Source: Beroe forskalii (lineage: Eukaryota > Ctenophora > Nuda > Beroida > Beroidae). From it: a stretch of DNA of 64,000 nucleotides. The stretch lies in assembly GCA_011033025.1 (NCBI GenBank), contig WFMF01000523.1:1-64000 (forward strand), written 5' to 3'. The position numbers were made by a program, and so were the translations under genes. Below, piece by piece: positions 1 through 11,584 of the stretch (its first letter is position 1; the number at the start of each line of letters is the position of its first letter). The notes beneath the pieces are model-generated. The model worked only from the letters and a program-made list of their open reading frames with translations, ran no database searches and was not told where the DNA came from.

Positions 1-3000
1 GTTTTTTTGGAAAAAAGAAAAATTTTTTTAAAAAATTTTTTTTTTTAAAAAAATTTTTTTTTGGAAAAAAACCTTTTTTTGGGAAAACCTTTTCCGTTTT
101 TTAAAAAAAAATTAAATTTTTTTAAGGGGGAAAAAAAAAAAGTTTTTTTTAAAAAAAAGGCCAAAAAAAAGGGTTTAACCCCAAAAAAAAAATTTTCCCC
201 AAAAAGGGGAAAAAAAAAAATTTTTGGGGGAAATTTTTTTAAAGGTTTTCCCCCCCCCCTTTTTAAAAAAGGGGGTTTTTTTGGGGGGGTTTTTAAAAAA
301 AAAATTCCCGGGAATTTTAGGGGAAAATTTTTTTTTTAAAAATTGGGAAAAAAAAACCCCCTTTTTTAAAAAAAGGGGGTTTTTTTAAGGGAAAAAAACC
401 CCCCCAAAAAAAACCCTTTTTTTAAAAAGGGTTTTAAAATTTTCCCCAACGGAAAAAATTTTCCCCCCAAAAACCCCCCCCTTTTTTGCCCTTTCCCCAA
501 AGGAACCCCTTTTCCCCCCCAAAAAAAAATTTTTTTTCCCCCCCCCCAAAAAAACCCCATTTTCCCCCCCCCCCCCCTTTTTTTTCCCTTTTCCCCCCCC
601 CCCGGTTTCCGGGTTTTTTTTCCAAAAAAATTTTTTTTGGCCCCCCCCCTTTTAAAAAGGGCCCCTTTTCCCCCCCAAAAACCCGGGGGGGGTTTTCATC
701 CCCCCCCCCCCCCCCAAAGGGTTTTTCCCCAAAAAAAACCCCTTTTTTGGGGCCCCCCTTTCCGGGCCCCCCCTTTTCGGGCCCCTTTTTTTTGGGCCCC
801 CCTTTTCCCCCCCCTTTTCCCCCCCCCGGGCCCCTTTTTCCCCCCCCCGGGGGTTTTTTTCCCCCCCCCCCCAAAAAAACCCCTTTTTTTTTCCCCCCAA
901 AACCCCCCCCCCTTTTTTTTTTTAAAAAAAAAAACCCCCCCTTTTTTTTTCCCCCCCCCAAAACCCCCCCCGGGGCCCCTTTCCCCCCCCCCGGGCCCCG
1001 GGGGGGGCCCCCCCCCCCCGGCCCCGGTTCCCCCCCAAACCCCCCCCCTTTTAAAACCCACCCCCCAAAAAACCCAATTTTCCTTTCCCCAACCCCCCCC
1101 CCCATTTTTTTTTTCCCCCCCAAAAAACCCCCCCTTTTTTTTTTTCCCCTTAACAGGAACCCCCGGGGGTTTTTCCCTTTCCCCCCCCCAAAAACCCCCC
1201 CTTTTTTTTTTTTCCCCCAAAGGGCCCCCCGGGGGGTTTTTTCCCCCAAAAAACCCCTTTTTCCGGCCCCCCCCCCAAAAAACCCCTTTTTTGGGGTTTT
1301 TTCCCCCCCAAAACCCCCCCTTTTTCCGGGGTTTTTCCCCAAAAGGGAACCACCGGTTTTCGCATTTCCCTTTCCCCAAAAACCCCGGGGTTTTTCCCCC
1401 TTTTCCCCCCCAAAACCCCTTTTTTCCGGGCCTTTCCACCAAAAGGGAACCCCCTTTTTTTTTTTCCCCCCAACCAAAAAATTTTTTTTCCCCCCCCAAA
1501 CCCCCCCCCCCTTTTTTTTCCCCAACCCCCCGGGTTTAAAGGCCCTTTCCCCCCCCCCCTTTTTCCCCCTTTAAAAACCTTTTTTTCCCCCCCCAACCCC
1601 CCAAAAAACCGGGCCCCCCCCCCCCCGGGGGCCCCTTTTTTCCCTTTCCCCCCCCCCCCGGGGGGGGTTTTTTTTTTAAAAAAAAAAACCCCACCCCCCC
1701 CAAAAAAAAGGTTTGGGGGGTTTTTTTTTCCCCCCCCCCCCTTTTCCCCCCACCCCCCCTTTTTCCCCCGGGCCCCCAATTTGGGCCCCTTTTTTCCCCC
1801 CCCCAAACCCTTTTGGGGCCCCTTTTGGGGGGGCCCCCCCCTTTTCCCCTTTCCCCCCGGCCCCCTTTTTCCCCCCCCCCTTTTTCCCCGGGGGTTTCCC
1901 CCCCCCCGGGGGCCCCGGGGGGGCCCCCCCTTTTTAAAAAAAAGGGGCCCCCCTTTTTTCCCCTTAACAAACCAAAACCCCTTTTTTCCCCCTTTTCCCA
2001 AAAAAAATTTTTTTTTCCCCCCCAAAAAAAAAAATTTTGGGTTTTCCCCCAAAAGGGGGGGGGGGGCCCCCCCCAAACGGGGGAAATTTTTTTCCCCCCA
2101 AAAAAACCCCGGGTTTTCCCCCCCCCCCCCAAAAAACCCCGGGTTTCCGGGGTTTTTAAAAAAACCCCCGGGTTTGGGGTTTTTTTTCCCCCAAAACCCC
2201 CCCCTTTTTCCCCCTTTCCCCAAAAAAACCCCCAAAAGGGGGCCCCCCCCCCAAAAAAACCCCCTTTTTTTTGGGCCTTTCCCCAAAGGGCCCCGGTTTA
2301 AACCCCCCAAAAAAACCCCCCTTTTCCGGGGCCCTTTCCCCCAAAAAACCCCCCCTTTTTTTCCCCCCCAAAAAACCCCTTTTTTTTTTTCCCCCCCCAA
2401 AAAACCCCTTTGGGGCCCTTTCCCCAAAAAACCCCCCCCTTTTTGGGCCCCCCCCCGGGGGCCCCTTTTCCCCCCAAACCAACCGGGGGCCCCCCCCCCC
2501 TTTGGGAAACCCCCCCCCCTTTGGCCCCAAAAACCCCTTTTCCCCCCCCTTTTTTATTTCCGGGCCCCCCCCCCCCCCCCCCAAAAAAAACCCCCCCCCC
2601 CCTTTAAGGCCCTTTTTTCCCCCCCCCCCCCAAAAAACCCCCCCCAAAAACCCCCCCGGGGAACCCCTTTTCCCAAAAAACCCCCCCCGGGGCCCCCTTT
2701 TTTCCCCCCCCCTTTTCCCCCCCTTTTTCCCTTTTTCCCCAAAGGTTTCCCCCCCAAAAAAATTTTTTTTTTTAAAAAAAAGGGGCCCCCAATTTCCCCC
2801 CCCAAAGGCCCCCCTTTAAAAAACCCCTTTTTTTGGGGGCCCCCTTTTAAAAACCCCCCCCCGGGGGCCCCTTTTAAAAACCCCCCCCCCCCCCCCTTTT
2901 CCAGGGCCCCCCCGGGGGCCCCTTTTTAAAGGGCCCCCCCCAAAAACCCCTTTTTCCCCCCCCCCCTTTTTTTTTTTCCCCCCCCCAACCCCCCCCCCCC

Positions 3001-3060
3001 CAAAAAACCCCCACCTAAAAAAATTTTTTCCCCCCCCAAAAACCCCTTTTCCCCCCCCCC
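1..3060. repeat. Homopolymer-distorted sequence, probably miscalled minisatellite
   Basis: Almost every base occurs in runs of 3 to 12 identical letters, unlike anything else in the window. The order of runs follows the 39-bp minisatellite that begins cleanly at 3061. For example, near 1340-1375 the text reads as an expanded form of the repeat's GGAACCACC...GTTTCGCA...CCCTTTCC core, and TTAACAGGAA survives at 1149-1158. I infer that this is the same tandem array with corrupted consensus or basecalling. It is not natural low-complexity DNA. Long open frames here on both strands encode only Pro/Phe/Lys or Gly/Lys runs and are not genes. An exotic natural sequence is a remote alternative. Confidence 0.8.
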
Positions 3061-4722
3061 TAACACCACCTGAGTTTCGCAGTGCCCTTTCCACCTAACA
3101 GGAACCACCTGGGTTTCGCAGTGCCTTTCCACCTAACAGGAACCACCTGAGTTTCGCCCTGTGCCCTTTCCACCTTTCCAGGAACCACCTGAGTTTCGCA
3201 GTGCCCTTTCCACCTAACAGGAACCACCTGAGTTTCGCAGTGCCCTTTCCACCTAACAGGAACCACCTGAGTTTCGCAGTGCCCTTTCCACCTAACAGGA
3301 ACCACCTGAGTTTCGCAGTGCCCTTTCCACCTAACAGGAACCACCTGAGTTTCGCAGTGCCCTTTCCACCTAACAGGAACCACCTGAGTTTCACAGTGCC
3401 CTTTCCACCTAACAGGAACCACCTGAGTTTCGCAGTGCCCTTTCCACCTAACAGGAACCACCTGAGTTTTCCGCGGCCCTTTCCACCTAACAGGAACCAC
3501 CTGAGTTTCCAGCTTCCACCTAACAGGAACCACCTGAGTTTCGCAGTGCCCTTTCCACCTAACAGGAACCACCTGAGTTTCGGTGCCCTTTCCACCTAAC
3601 AGCCACCTTTTCGCAGTGCCCTTTCCACCTAACAGGAACCACCTGAGTTTCGCAGTGCCTTTTCCACCTAACAGGAACCACCTGAGTTTCGCAGTGCCCT
3701 TTCCACCTAACAGGAACCACCTGAGTTTCGCAGTGCCCTTTCCACCTAACAGGAACCACCTGAGTTTCGCAGTGCCCTTTCCACCTAACAGGAACCACCT
3801 GAGTTTCGCAGTGCCCTTTCCACCTAACAGGAACCACCTGAGTTTCGCGCCCTTTCCACCTAACAGGAACCACCTGGGTTTCGCAGTGCCCTTTCCACCT
3901 AACAGGTTTCGCAGTGCCCTTTCCACCTAACAGGAACCACCTGAGTTTCGCAGTGCTCTTTCCACCTAACAGGAACCACCTGAGTTTCACAGTGCCCTTT
4001 CCACCTAACACTTAACAGGAACCACCTGAGTTTCGCAGTGCCCTTTCCACCTAACAGGAACCACCTGGGTTTCGCCCTTTCCACCTAACAGGAACCACCT
4101 GAGTTTCGCAGTGCCCTTTCCACCTAACAGGAACCACCTGGGTTTCGCAGTGCCCTTTCCACCTAACAGGAACCACCTGAGTTTCGCAGTGCCCTTTCCA
4201 CCTAACCACCTGGTTTCGCGGTGCCACCTGAGTTTCGCAGTGCCCTTTCCACCTAACAGGAACCACCTGAGTTTCGCAGTGCCCTTTCCACCTAACAGGA
4301 ACCACCTGGGTTTCGCGGTGCCCTTTCACCTGGGTTTCGCGATTGCCCTTTCCACCTAACAGGAACCACCTGGTTGCCCTTTCCACCTAACAGGAACCAC
4401 CTGAGTTTCGCAGTGCTCTTTCCACCTAACAGGAACCACCTGGGTTTCACCCCCTTTCCACCTAACAGGAACCACCTGAGTTTCGCAGTGCTCTTTCCAC
4501 CTAACAGGAACCACCTGAGTTTCGCAGTGCCCGTTCCACCTAACAGGAACCAACTAAGTTTCGCAGTGCCCTTTCCACCTAACAGGAACCACCTGAGTTT
4601 CGCAGTGCCCGTTCCACCTAACAGGAACCAACTAAGTTTCGCAGTGCCCTTTCCACCTAACAGGAACCACCTGAGTTTCGCAGTACCCTTTCCACCTAAC
4701 AGGAACCACCTGAGTTTCGCTG
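3061..4722. repeat. 39-bp minisatellite array, left copy
   Basis: Roughly 40 head-to-tail units of about 39 bp. Each unit contains CCTTTCCACCTAACAGGAAC followed by CACCTGAGTTTCGCAGTGC. Units vary by point changes (GAGTTT/GGGTTT, GCAGTG/ACAGTG) and by internal deletions of several bases, for instance near 3500, 3600, 4205 and 4325. Because 39 is a multiple of three, several frames stay open and give a 13-residue repeating peptide, which is not evidence of coding. The array lies upstream of the first zinc-finger exon seen on this side. It has an inverted counterpart at 21141-21770. There are no unique spacers, so it is not a CRISPR array. Confidence 0.95.
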
Positions 4723-5805
4723 TGCAGCTCTGCTGTGCAGAGTTCTAGTCGTGAGGGATACACGCTCACGTGAGACGTGCTCTTCTCTTTTCCAAGAGTC
4801 AAATGACGGACACGTATAATTGGTTTATTGAATTCATGTGGGCCGTGTGAGTCATGCACTTCTACCATATAATTTGAGAGGTGAGCACGAGCACATGGAC
4901 AGGCTAAATCACAGGACGTTTCCAGTGGTGGCGGAGGTGGGGCCGCTCACAGCTAACCTTGTTAAGGATAAGTACCTGTGAAGTGACATGGATCCCCGTG
5001 TTATTGGTATTGAATAATTGAATAATTCCCGGTTTTTAAGCCCGGAGGTATTTTTGGAAAACGCGGAAAAGAGAACTTGAAGTTCAACTTTCACTCGTCA
5101 CAGCACTTCTGTAGTGTCACATGACCAACGGACCGGCATATATAACTTACTTTGCCGATAATCAGAAAATCGCTTAATTCTGTGGCACGTGTGCTCATGG
5201 TGAACGGGTGAAAAATAAATGAGCCCCGCTGTGATAGCACGTGTTATTAAGACTGCATTAGTAAAGTGATAGAAGAAAAGCACGTGGGGCCGTTGTTCGT
5301 CGCAAATTAAATTGCAATCAATCAGCCAACTAGGTAGTAGTGAGTGACACAGTGGACTTTTCTCAACACTTTTATATGGGATTAAGTTTTTTACGATTCT
5401 GAATTATATAGACCGAAGGGTTACAAGTTTACTGTATCGCAACATGATTAATTGGCTCATGAGATTTCGGACACGTTCCTTCTAACTTCTACGGCCTGGT
5501 ATGAGAGTTGGGTGGTTTTCATTCTAACTTTCAAAATTCTAACACCCATTTCTCCTGTTCTTGCTGACACGGACATTGATTTTTTTTTCTTTTTTTTTGG
5601 GTAAAACGGACATTGATTCGGCACTGCAGGTCTAATGATCAAAATTAAGGAAGGAACAAAAATGGCAATTTTATGAACATAGTAAGGAATAGATTTGATA
5701 AAAACTGAAAAATTTGCACACCATCGAACAGCACATTGGTCATCAAAATACTGCCAATGCTCACATAAAAACTAATTAAGTTAAAAACCCGTCTCTCCCC
5801 TCCAG
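4723..5805. repeat. Unique part of large inverted repeat, left arm (zinc-finger intron)
   Basis: This 1.1-kb stretch recurs in reverse complement at about 20072-21140, with scattered substitutions and small indels. It joins the 39-bp array to the zinc-finger exon at 5806 and ends in a pyrimidine tract and AG acceptor (5801-5805). No coding exon was recognised in it. By the gene model it is intron of the zinc-finger gene. Confidence 0.85.
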
Positions 5806-8800
5806 ATGGTGACACCGTACCAGTGTGAAACGTGTGGCAAGTACTTCACACAGAAACCAGGGCTAAAGAAACACATCCGCATCCACACGGGAGAACGGCC
5901 CTACAAGTGTCCTATTTGCAACAGGGGATTCACTCAGTCCTCCTCCTGCAAGATCCACCTCCGGACACATACAGGTAAACCTAGTGTGACATGTCCTGAC
6001 ATGTCCTGTGAGTGTGGCATGTCCTGTGAGTGTGACATGTCTTGACATGTCATGTCAGTGTGACATGTCCTGTGAGTTTGACATGTCCTGAGGGTGTGAC
6101 ATGACCTGTGAGTTTGACATGTCCTGAGGGTGTGACATGACCTGTGAGTGTGGCATGTCCTGTGAAGTGTGACATGTCCTGTGAGTGTGTCCTGTGAGTG
6201 TGACATGATCGGCCATATTTTATTGACCATGATATCACAGTCTTTACTCGAATGTTATACACACTAAGACAGGGTTTTCGTTTTGACAAGCCGAATGGTT
6301 GCTGATTGGATATAACGACCAATGTTGCAACTTTGCAAGAGCATCCTGCATGGACCCCTAATCACATAATTTGCACTGCTACAGCTTCAGCTGTTTCAAT
6401 ATAAAGATATTTACAATTTCTTATTTCTATTTTAATTGCTACGGAATGCTTCTGCTAAAGTGTTTAATAGATCCTCTCTGCAACTAAATTGTCAATTTGC
6501 TGACTTACTGGTAACACTATAATCGATAATCAGTAAAGTACCGCCTCTCTAATCTACGGATACTCCGCTACATATCGATATAATGTATTAAATTGCTTAT
6601 TATGACGCATTCTATTTAGCCTACGTTTTCGAGAATCAAAATTCGAATCTATCAATCTTGGTCTTTTAATTGCCTAACAAGGGTACTTGAAATTGCTGAG
6701 TATAATTATAGAGCAACAACTCCTGTCGTGCTACCTTTACATTTACGAGTGGAATCGCCTTAGTGTGATCTAACAGTCAAGGTCTATAAGCAGGAAATTA
6801 GGCTAATAAGTAATTAAAACCACCAAATTACTCAGAATCTTGTAATCTACAAAGTTGTAACCTAAGATAATATGTTTCAGGAGAGAAGCCCCACAAGTGC
6901 CACATCTGCGGCCGTTGCTTCCCCCACTCGAGCACGCTCGTAAACCACATCCGGGGTCACACCGGGGAGAAGTGCTACAAGTGCCAGTGGTGCGGCCGGG
7001 CATTCACCTGCCGGAATTACCTCCGGACTCACATACGAGTACACACAGGTAATAGTCACCCCGTACGCAATGTCAGAATATTATGGGCCGTAGATTGTCA
7101 TAAACTCACCACTATGAGCTATGAAAATGACGCCATCTAACAACCACTTACTTTCTTCTTCTGACTTTTTGCTCATGTTAAAGCACTGAGTTTCGTGAGG
7201 GCATGGAGTACTAAAGACCATATGAAGTGGTTTTCACAGCCATGTTAACCTAACTATAACGTATTTGAACTTCCATTAGTTCCCCCAATTGTACTGAAGC
7301 ACACGTGAATAGAGAGGTGTGTGGGTGTAAGGAATACACTCCATTGACTTTGCTGGATAGCGGCACCTGACCCATGATCTTGCCTTTTCAACATAGAATG
7401 CAAACACTATCACATGCTTTCACGATTCACCAAACTAAAAAAGTATTATCACTAATACAGCTATGTCCAATTGCAAAACATACTGAAATCAACACAGCAT
7501 GCATGGCTCGACCAATTCAGACGCAGAATCATACAGATTCTGGGTCTGACTAATCGAAGAGCACCCCTCCGCGGGTAAACTAATCCCTCCACTCGACACC
7601 TCAGGTGAGCATAGCAAACGACCGGTTACCATTTCTCAATAAATCCGGTTATGGTTTCGGTTAGCTAAAAACACCCGGTTAACCGGTGTTTCGGTTTCAG
7701 TTCGTTTAACCGGTGGTTTCCTAGGTGAGCGGCCCTACAAGTGTGTGGACTGCGGTAAAGCGTTCTCGCAGCTGAGCAACCTCATGCAACACAACCGAGA
7801 CATCCACACCAAGGAGAAGAGGTTTAAGTGCGAGATCTGCGAGCGGGCCTTCGGCAGGCTGGAGACCCTCCAGTGTCACCTGCGGACCCACATGGGTCAG
7901 GAACGGTTCAAGTGCGGGCTTTGTCAGAACACCTTCTCACAGGTACAGTAGGGCCTAAGGAATAGTTTTCCTTATTTCATTGCACCGCGTGATCAATTCA
8001 GATTTGGGTCAAAGAAAAAGAATTTGAGACATATTGACGTGATTTTAGTAAATTATTAAATTATCTAGGCATAATTTTATAAGCTTTTTAAAATCTTATA
8101 ACTGCTTTCTTATAACTGAGTTCATCCACAGAAACATTTGCTGAGAATGCACTTCAAAACACATTTCGGGGACTTGCTGACTCCTGAGCAAGAGAAACTG
8201 CTGTTGGAAACTTCGGAACTTTTCGAGGAAAGCGTTCCGAGGTACGCAACTCATAAAATCTATCAACTCAAAATAACCCATTTATTTATTTATTTATTCA
8301 GAAATTGCTGCTTGTCTATTTAACTACCTCAATTGACATGAAACTCATGGAGTGAGAAAATTCTAGCAAATTCTCACAGATAAAAGTCAGCTCCCCCCTG
8401 TAACTGATAACGTGTTTTCAGTGCGATGGACAGCTCGGATAGTAACGAGGTGGTGATGGGATCCCAGACTGAGCAGGTCATGCAGATACCCAAGATAACG
8501 GGCAGCACCTCCCTCTCTCCCCTGCAGTCCCCACAACACCTCCCTGACTCCCCTGCCTCCCTCACCTCCTCACCACTCTCCATGACATCGCCCCCCGCAG
8601 TAACCACCCCCGTATCCATGGTAACACCTCCTGTCTCCATGGTAACACCTCCTGTCTCCATGGTAACACCTCCTGTCTCCATGGCAACACTGCCAGTCTC
8701 CATGGCAACACTGCCAGTCTCCATGGCAACCTCTCCCTTGAACTTCTCTAAACCTTCGTCCAGTGGGTTGGGGAGCTATGAGCCGGGAACCTCCCTCCTG

Positions 8801-9238
8801 CAGTCGCCCCGCACTTACATCCCCCGGAAACTCCTCTCTCCAGAGGAGGAACTGACCCCCCGGAGGTCGGGCCTGACTTCCCTGCTCAACCCTAAGGATC
8901 TGGAGGAGACCCTGTCGGGAGTGTATGTGGTGGGCGGGGCTGCTATCACCTGCAACCTCCTCATCTGGACTGTAGCTTCCTTCCACTCCCTCATGAGGTG
9001 AGATAAGGTGGGTTTATAATGATATAGGTAGTCAGAGGAAGCTGCCATCAAATTGTATTGTTTAGCAGTTTTCATTGTCATTTTATTTTGTCATATCATA
9101 AATGTGACTAATTCTCATTTTAATTTGTAATAAGTAATAAGCTGCCCTTTTCGCTCATGACTTATTCTCAATATTCCAAATTACAGGAATTGCCAGCTGA
9201 CACCAAAGATTGCGCAGAATCTGTTCCACAAGCGTTGA
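5806..9238 (+). CDS. C2H2 zinc-finger protein, 3' part (six exons)
   Basis: Exons read from splice signals: 5806-5974, 6881-7048, 7725-7942, 8132-8241, 8422-8997 and 9187-9238. All phases join. They encode seven tandem C2H2 fingers with TGE(R/K)P-type linkers; finger 1 starts [10 protein letters not shown] and finger 7 ([10 protein letters not shown]) is split by the fourth intron. A Ser/Thr/Pro-rich tail follows, containing a seven-residue PVSMVTP-type repeat, and the protein ends in a short basic exon with stop at 9236-9238. If intron 5 were retained, the frame would stop at 8999-9001. Tandem fingers of this kind normally bind DNA in the nucleus; the target is unknown. The exon at 5806 begins at a splice acceptor and its ATG is probably internal: 5' exons with matching phase lie on the minus strand at 23992-24101 and 25601-25622. 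I cannot assign a family below C2H2. Confidence 0.85.
5985..6207. repeat. 18-bp minisatellite, short copy
   Basis: About a dozen imperfect 18-bp units around the core GTGTGACATGTCCTGTGA, beginning ten bases after the 5' splice site of the exon ending at 5974. The same repeat, much longer and inverted, is at 19187-19894. Variation in unit number between the two copies is what is expected of a VNTR. Confidence 0.9.
7610..7724. repeat. CGGTTAACCGG-type palindromic cluster in intron
   Basis: Repeated CCGGTT/AACCGG words in both orientations (for example ACCCGGTTAACCGGTGT near 7671-7687 and TTTAACCGGTGG near 7706) run directly up to the 3' splice site at 7724. Origin is unknown. It may be a small foldback element or a cluster of protein-binding sites. 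The remaining intron sequence, 7049-7610, shows nothing recognisable. Confidence 0.5.
8611..8730 (+). repeat. Coding 21-bp tandem repeat in zinc-finger tail
   Basis: Six units of 21 bp around CTCCATGGTAACACCTCCTGT lie inside the exon 8422-8997 and encode a repeating seven-residue Pro-Val-Ser-Met-(Val/Ala)-Thr motif. The reading frame is preserved. The repeat is in a low-complexity Ser/Pro/Thr-rich region outside the fingers, so copy-number change should be tolerated. Confidence 0.9.
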
Positions 9239-11584
9239 ACTGTTACACGCACAGGACCAAACGAAAAGATCAACACGGAGCTATGGACATTGGACATATC
9301 AGAAAACCCATAGGACTAAAGTTAATACTTATTAAGTTGTGAAATTGATGTGATTTTGATGTTATTTGTTCTGGCATGAAACAGTTCATTATATCGACAT
9401 TTTGTTTTGAGTGCTTCACATAAAATTGGAACTGATGGCGCACAGTTTCCAAAAACGCTACCTATTTCACATTTTTAGAGACTTGCCAACAGGGCAAAGC
9501 TCACAACAGACTAATATTGAAAAAGAAGTATGTTTTTTTTCGTTATTGCAGATTATTATTTGTTTTCTTTTGAGAATATTTATTTGTCATAAAATCTGTC
9601 ATTTTTGTCAATTGACCTCATTGAGAAAACATTCTATCATTTCTTACTTATTTAGTTATTTCAAGGTTTTTTGAATTAATAGACATTGCCGAAAATAGAA
9701 ATTATGTAATTGCTAAATTAAAGAATTTAAAAAGAAAAGAAAACCGTTTCGAGAATCACATGCTATGAATCAGCAGCAGGGGGCTTGAATTACAATTAAG
9801 TTACAAGAATAATTCTTATCGCAAATTCTTATCATTTAGTGCTGCCAGTGCAGCCAGCCACGTATGCCATATTTCATTTCTTTAGTTTAGTTTGCTGTGC
9901 TTTCAATTGGTTTAGGTCTTTCTCTTTCTCTCTTTCTACAGTCTTACTTTTCTATTTTCGTACGGTAGTATTGTCGTAGCGTTGTTCCTACGTATTTTTA
10001 CCGACAATATTCATACATAGATACAGTCCAAAACTCGGCTTTGCAATATCAGATAGGTATAAGCAAGTTTTTAAACACTGGCAATCAAACTAAAATTTTT
10101 CAATCAAACTAAAATTTTACTATTGTGTGCCAGACTGTTTGACCAAAAATTTAAACCTTCTTGTTTTCTTGCTCAATTGGTACTTTCATAATAAAACAAA
10201 ATTTAGTTTACCCTTAATACAGTTTTTTAGTTTGATCTCTGCAGAGTGCAGAAAATACCCATTATAGTCCATTACCCATGTCGTTTTGATGGTATAATTG
10301 AAAGTTCATGCTTTCCATTCAATTAACTAATCAAGGTAAATGTCAAAATGCAGGTAAATAATACGAATGGATTAAAAAATCCTTCGGATCAGGACACATG
10401 ACCAATCATCTAATCATCGATTTCAATATTGAAAAATAACAAACTACCAATCGATTTAATTACTTTGCTACTGCTTCAAGTTTATCATTACCCACCTACG
10501 TTAGCTATCATTGATTCTTTGTTTGTTTTGCACGATCAGTGATCACTGTTATTATTGTTTTCACAAATTACCACCTTTGACCGGAAATCTCGGGGGATCC
10601 TAAAGAGCCCCCGTAGGTACGAGCCAATCCGGCGAATTGCGGAATGGGGCCGGTGTTCAAACTTATCATGGTAATTGGTTTGTGTGACGAGCACCACCAC
10701 TAGATCACTGAGAGTGACGTCATTGCGATGGTTTGCAATGGCCATCTGATGACGTAATGCAGCTTGATTGTGGCTGACGCGCAGTATAATCACATTAGCG
10801 AGCGGGTGATCACCCCCGTGTGTTATCTTAACAGCTGGAAGAGGAGGAGAAGGAGGAGGAGGAGGAGGAGGCTGATTGTTATCTAATTGCAGGATAACGT
10901 CTACTTCCTGATATTTAAAACCACCATCCGTCAAATGAAATTAGGGAGGCACAGACACACGTCAAATCTAATTCAATTATCAAGGCAGAGGCTGTCACGT
11001 GAACTAAAAGGAAGAGGGCCCTTAAACATCCGCTCATTCAAACACGCATTTTATTTAGTCGTTTCTTTATTTGCCAGCTGAAGTCTGTATAAACTTGTAA
11101 ACGCCGTGGCTTTCTTATTAGTTCTCTAGTTCATATTTCACTTTCTGTTTTTACCCTTTCACTCAATATTTCCTTTTGCCTTTCTGGTACTGGTTAAAAG
11201 TACAACAAAGCTGATTATTCAACTTCGAAAACAAAGATTTTAGCCCTAAGCTCGTACTCAATTTGGCAGTTATTTCATTACTTCTAAATTTCAAACGTAT
11301 TGAGGCTAAGGTATTAATAAAGAAATAACAAAGAGTGAACGTGTGGTAGGTACAAACTACAAGGGTTAAATGATACTGTATCCAGTTCTCCAGTTTTCTT
11401 TCTCAATTTTCCTCTCGTTTGCATTCATTTTAAGATTTTAGGTCGAATGCAACAATGTTGCCGATCCACGTGAAACCGTAAATCGTTTTGATCTTACTTA
11501 GGCACTATTCTCGATTTATCGAGTAAAATGACCAATCTTCGATTTCTCGAGTAAAATGACTATTTCTTGCGCTGTCAGGGATAG
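9239..11584. other. Intergenic region
   Basis: AT-rich DNA between the zinc-finger stop and the secreted-protein start. A 132-codon minus-strand open frame (10536-10934) with a run of prolines is present, but no splice signals, domain or homology were recognised. Positions 10845-10872 are a GGA-rich microsatellite that produces the proline run. CRE-like sites are listed separately. Confidence 0.6.
10690..10780. promoter_or_regulatory. Cluster of CRE/ATF-like sites
   Basis: A full palindromic TGACGTCA lies at 10715-10722, TGACGTAA at 10750-10757, and half-sites TGACG near 10686 and 10774, all within about 95 bp. CREB/ATF-family bZIP proteins recognise TGACGTCA. The cluster is about 0.9 kb upstream of the secreted-protein start at 11585 and could be an enhancer or promoter part, which is inference only. 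Confidence 0.3.

Noticed and set aside
434..2929. Long open frames on both strands in 1-3060
   Set aside because: They arise from homopolymer runs in corrupted sequence. The peptides are only Pro/Phe/Lys or Gly/Lys and both strands are open at once.
3061..4722. CRISPR-like array
   Set aside because: Units are contiguous with no unique spacers and the surroundings are eukaryotic.
3060..4748. [17 protein letters not shown] and [17 protein letters not shown] repeat proteins
   Set aside because: A 39-bp unit is divisible by three, so several frames stay open on both strands. No splice context, start or composition supports translation.
5863..6322. Open frames overlapping the left 18-bp array
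   Set aside because: They follow from the 18-bp period and oppose a real zinc-finger exon.
10536..10934. 132-codon minus-strand frame with poly-proline
   Set aside because: The proline run comes from a GGA microsatellite and there is no domain, partner exon or recognisable promoter. Kept only as a note.
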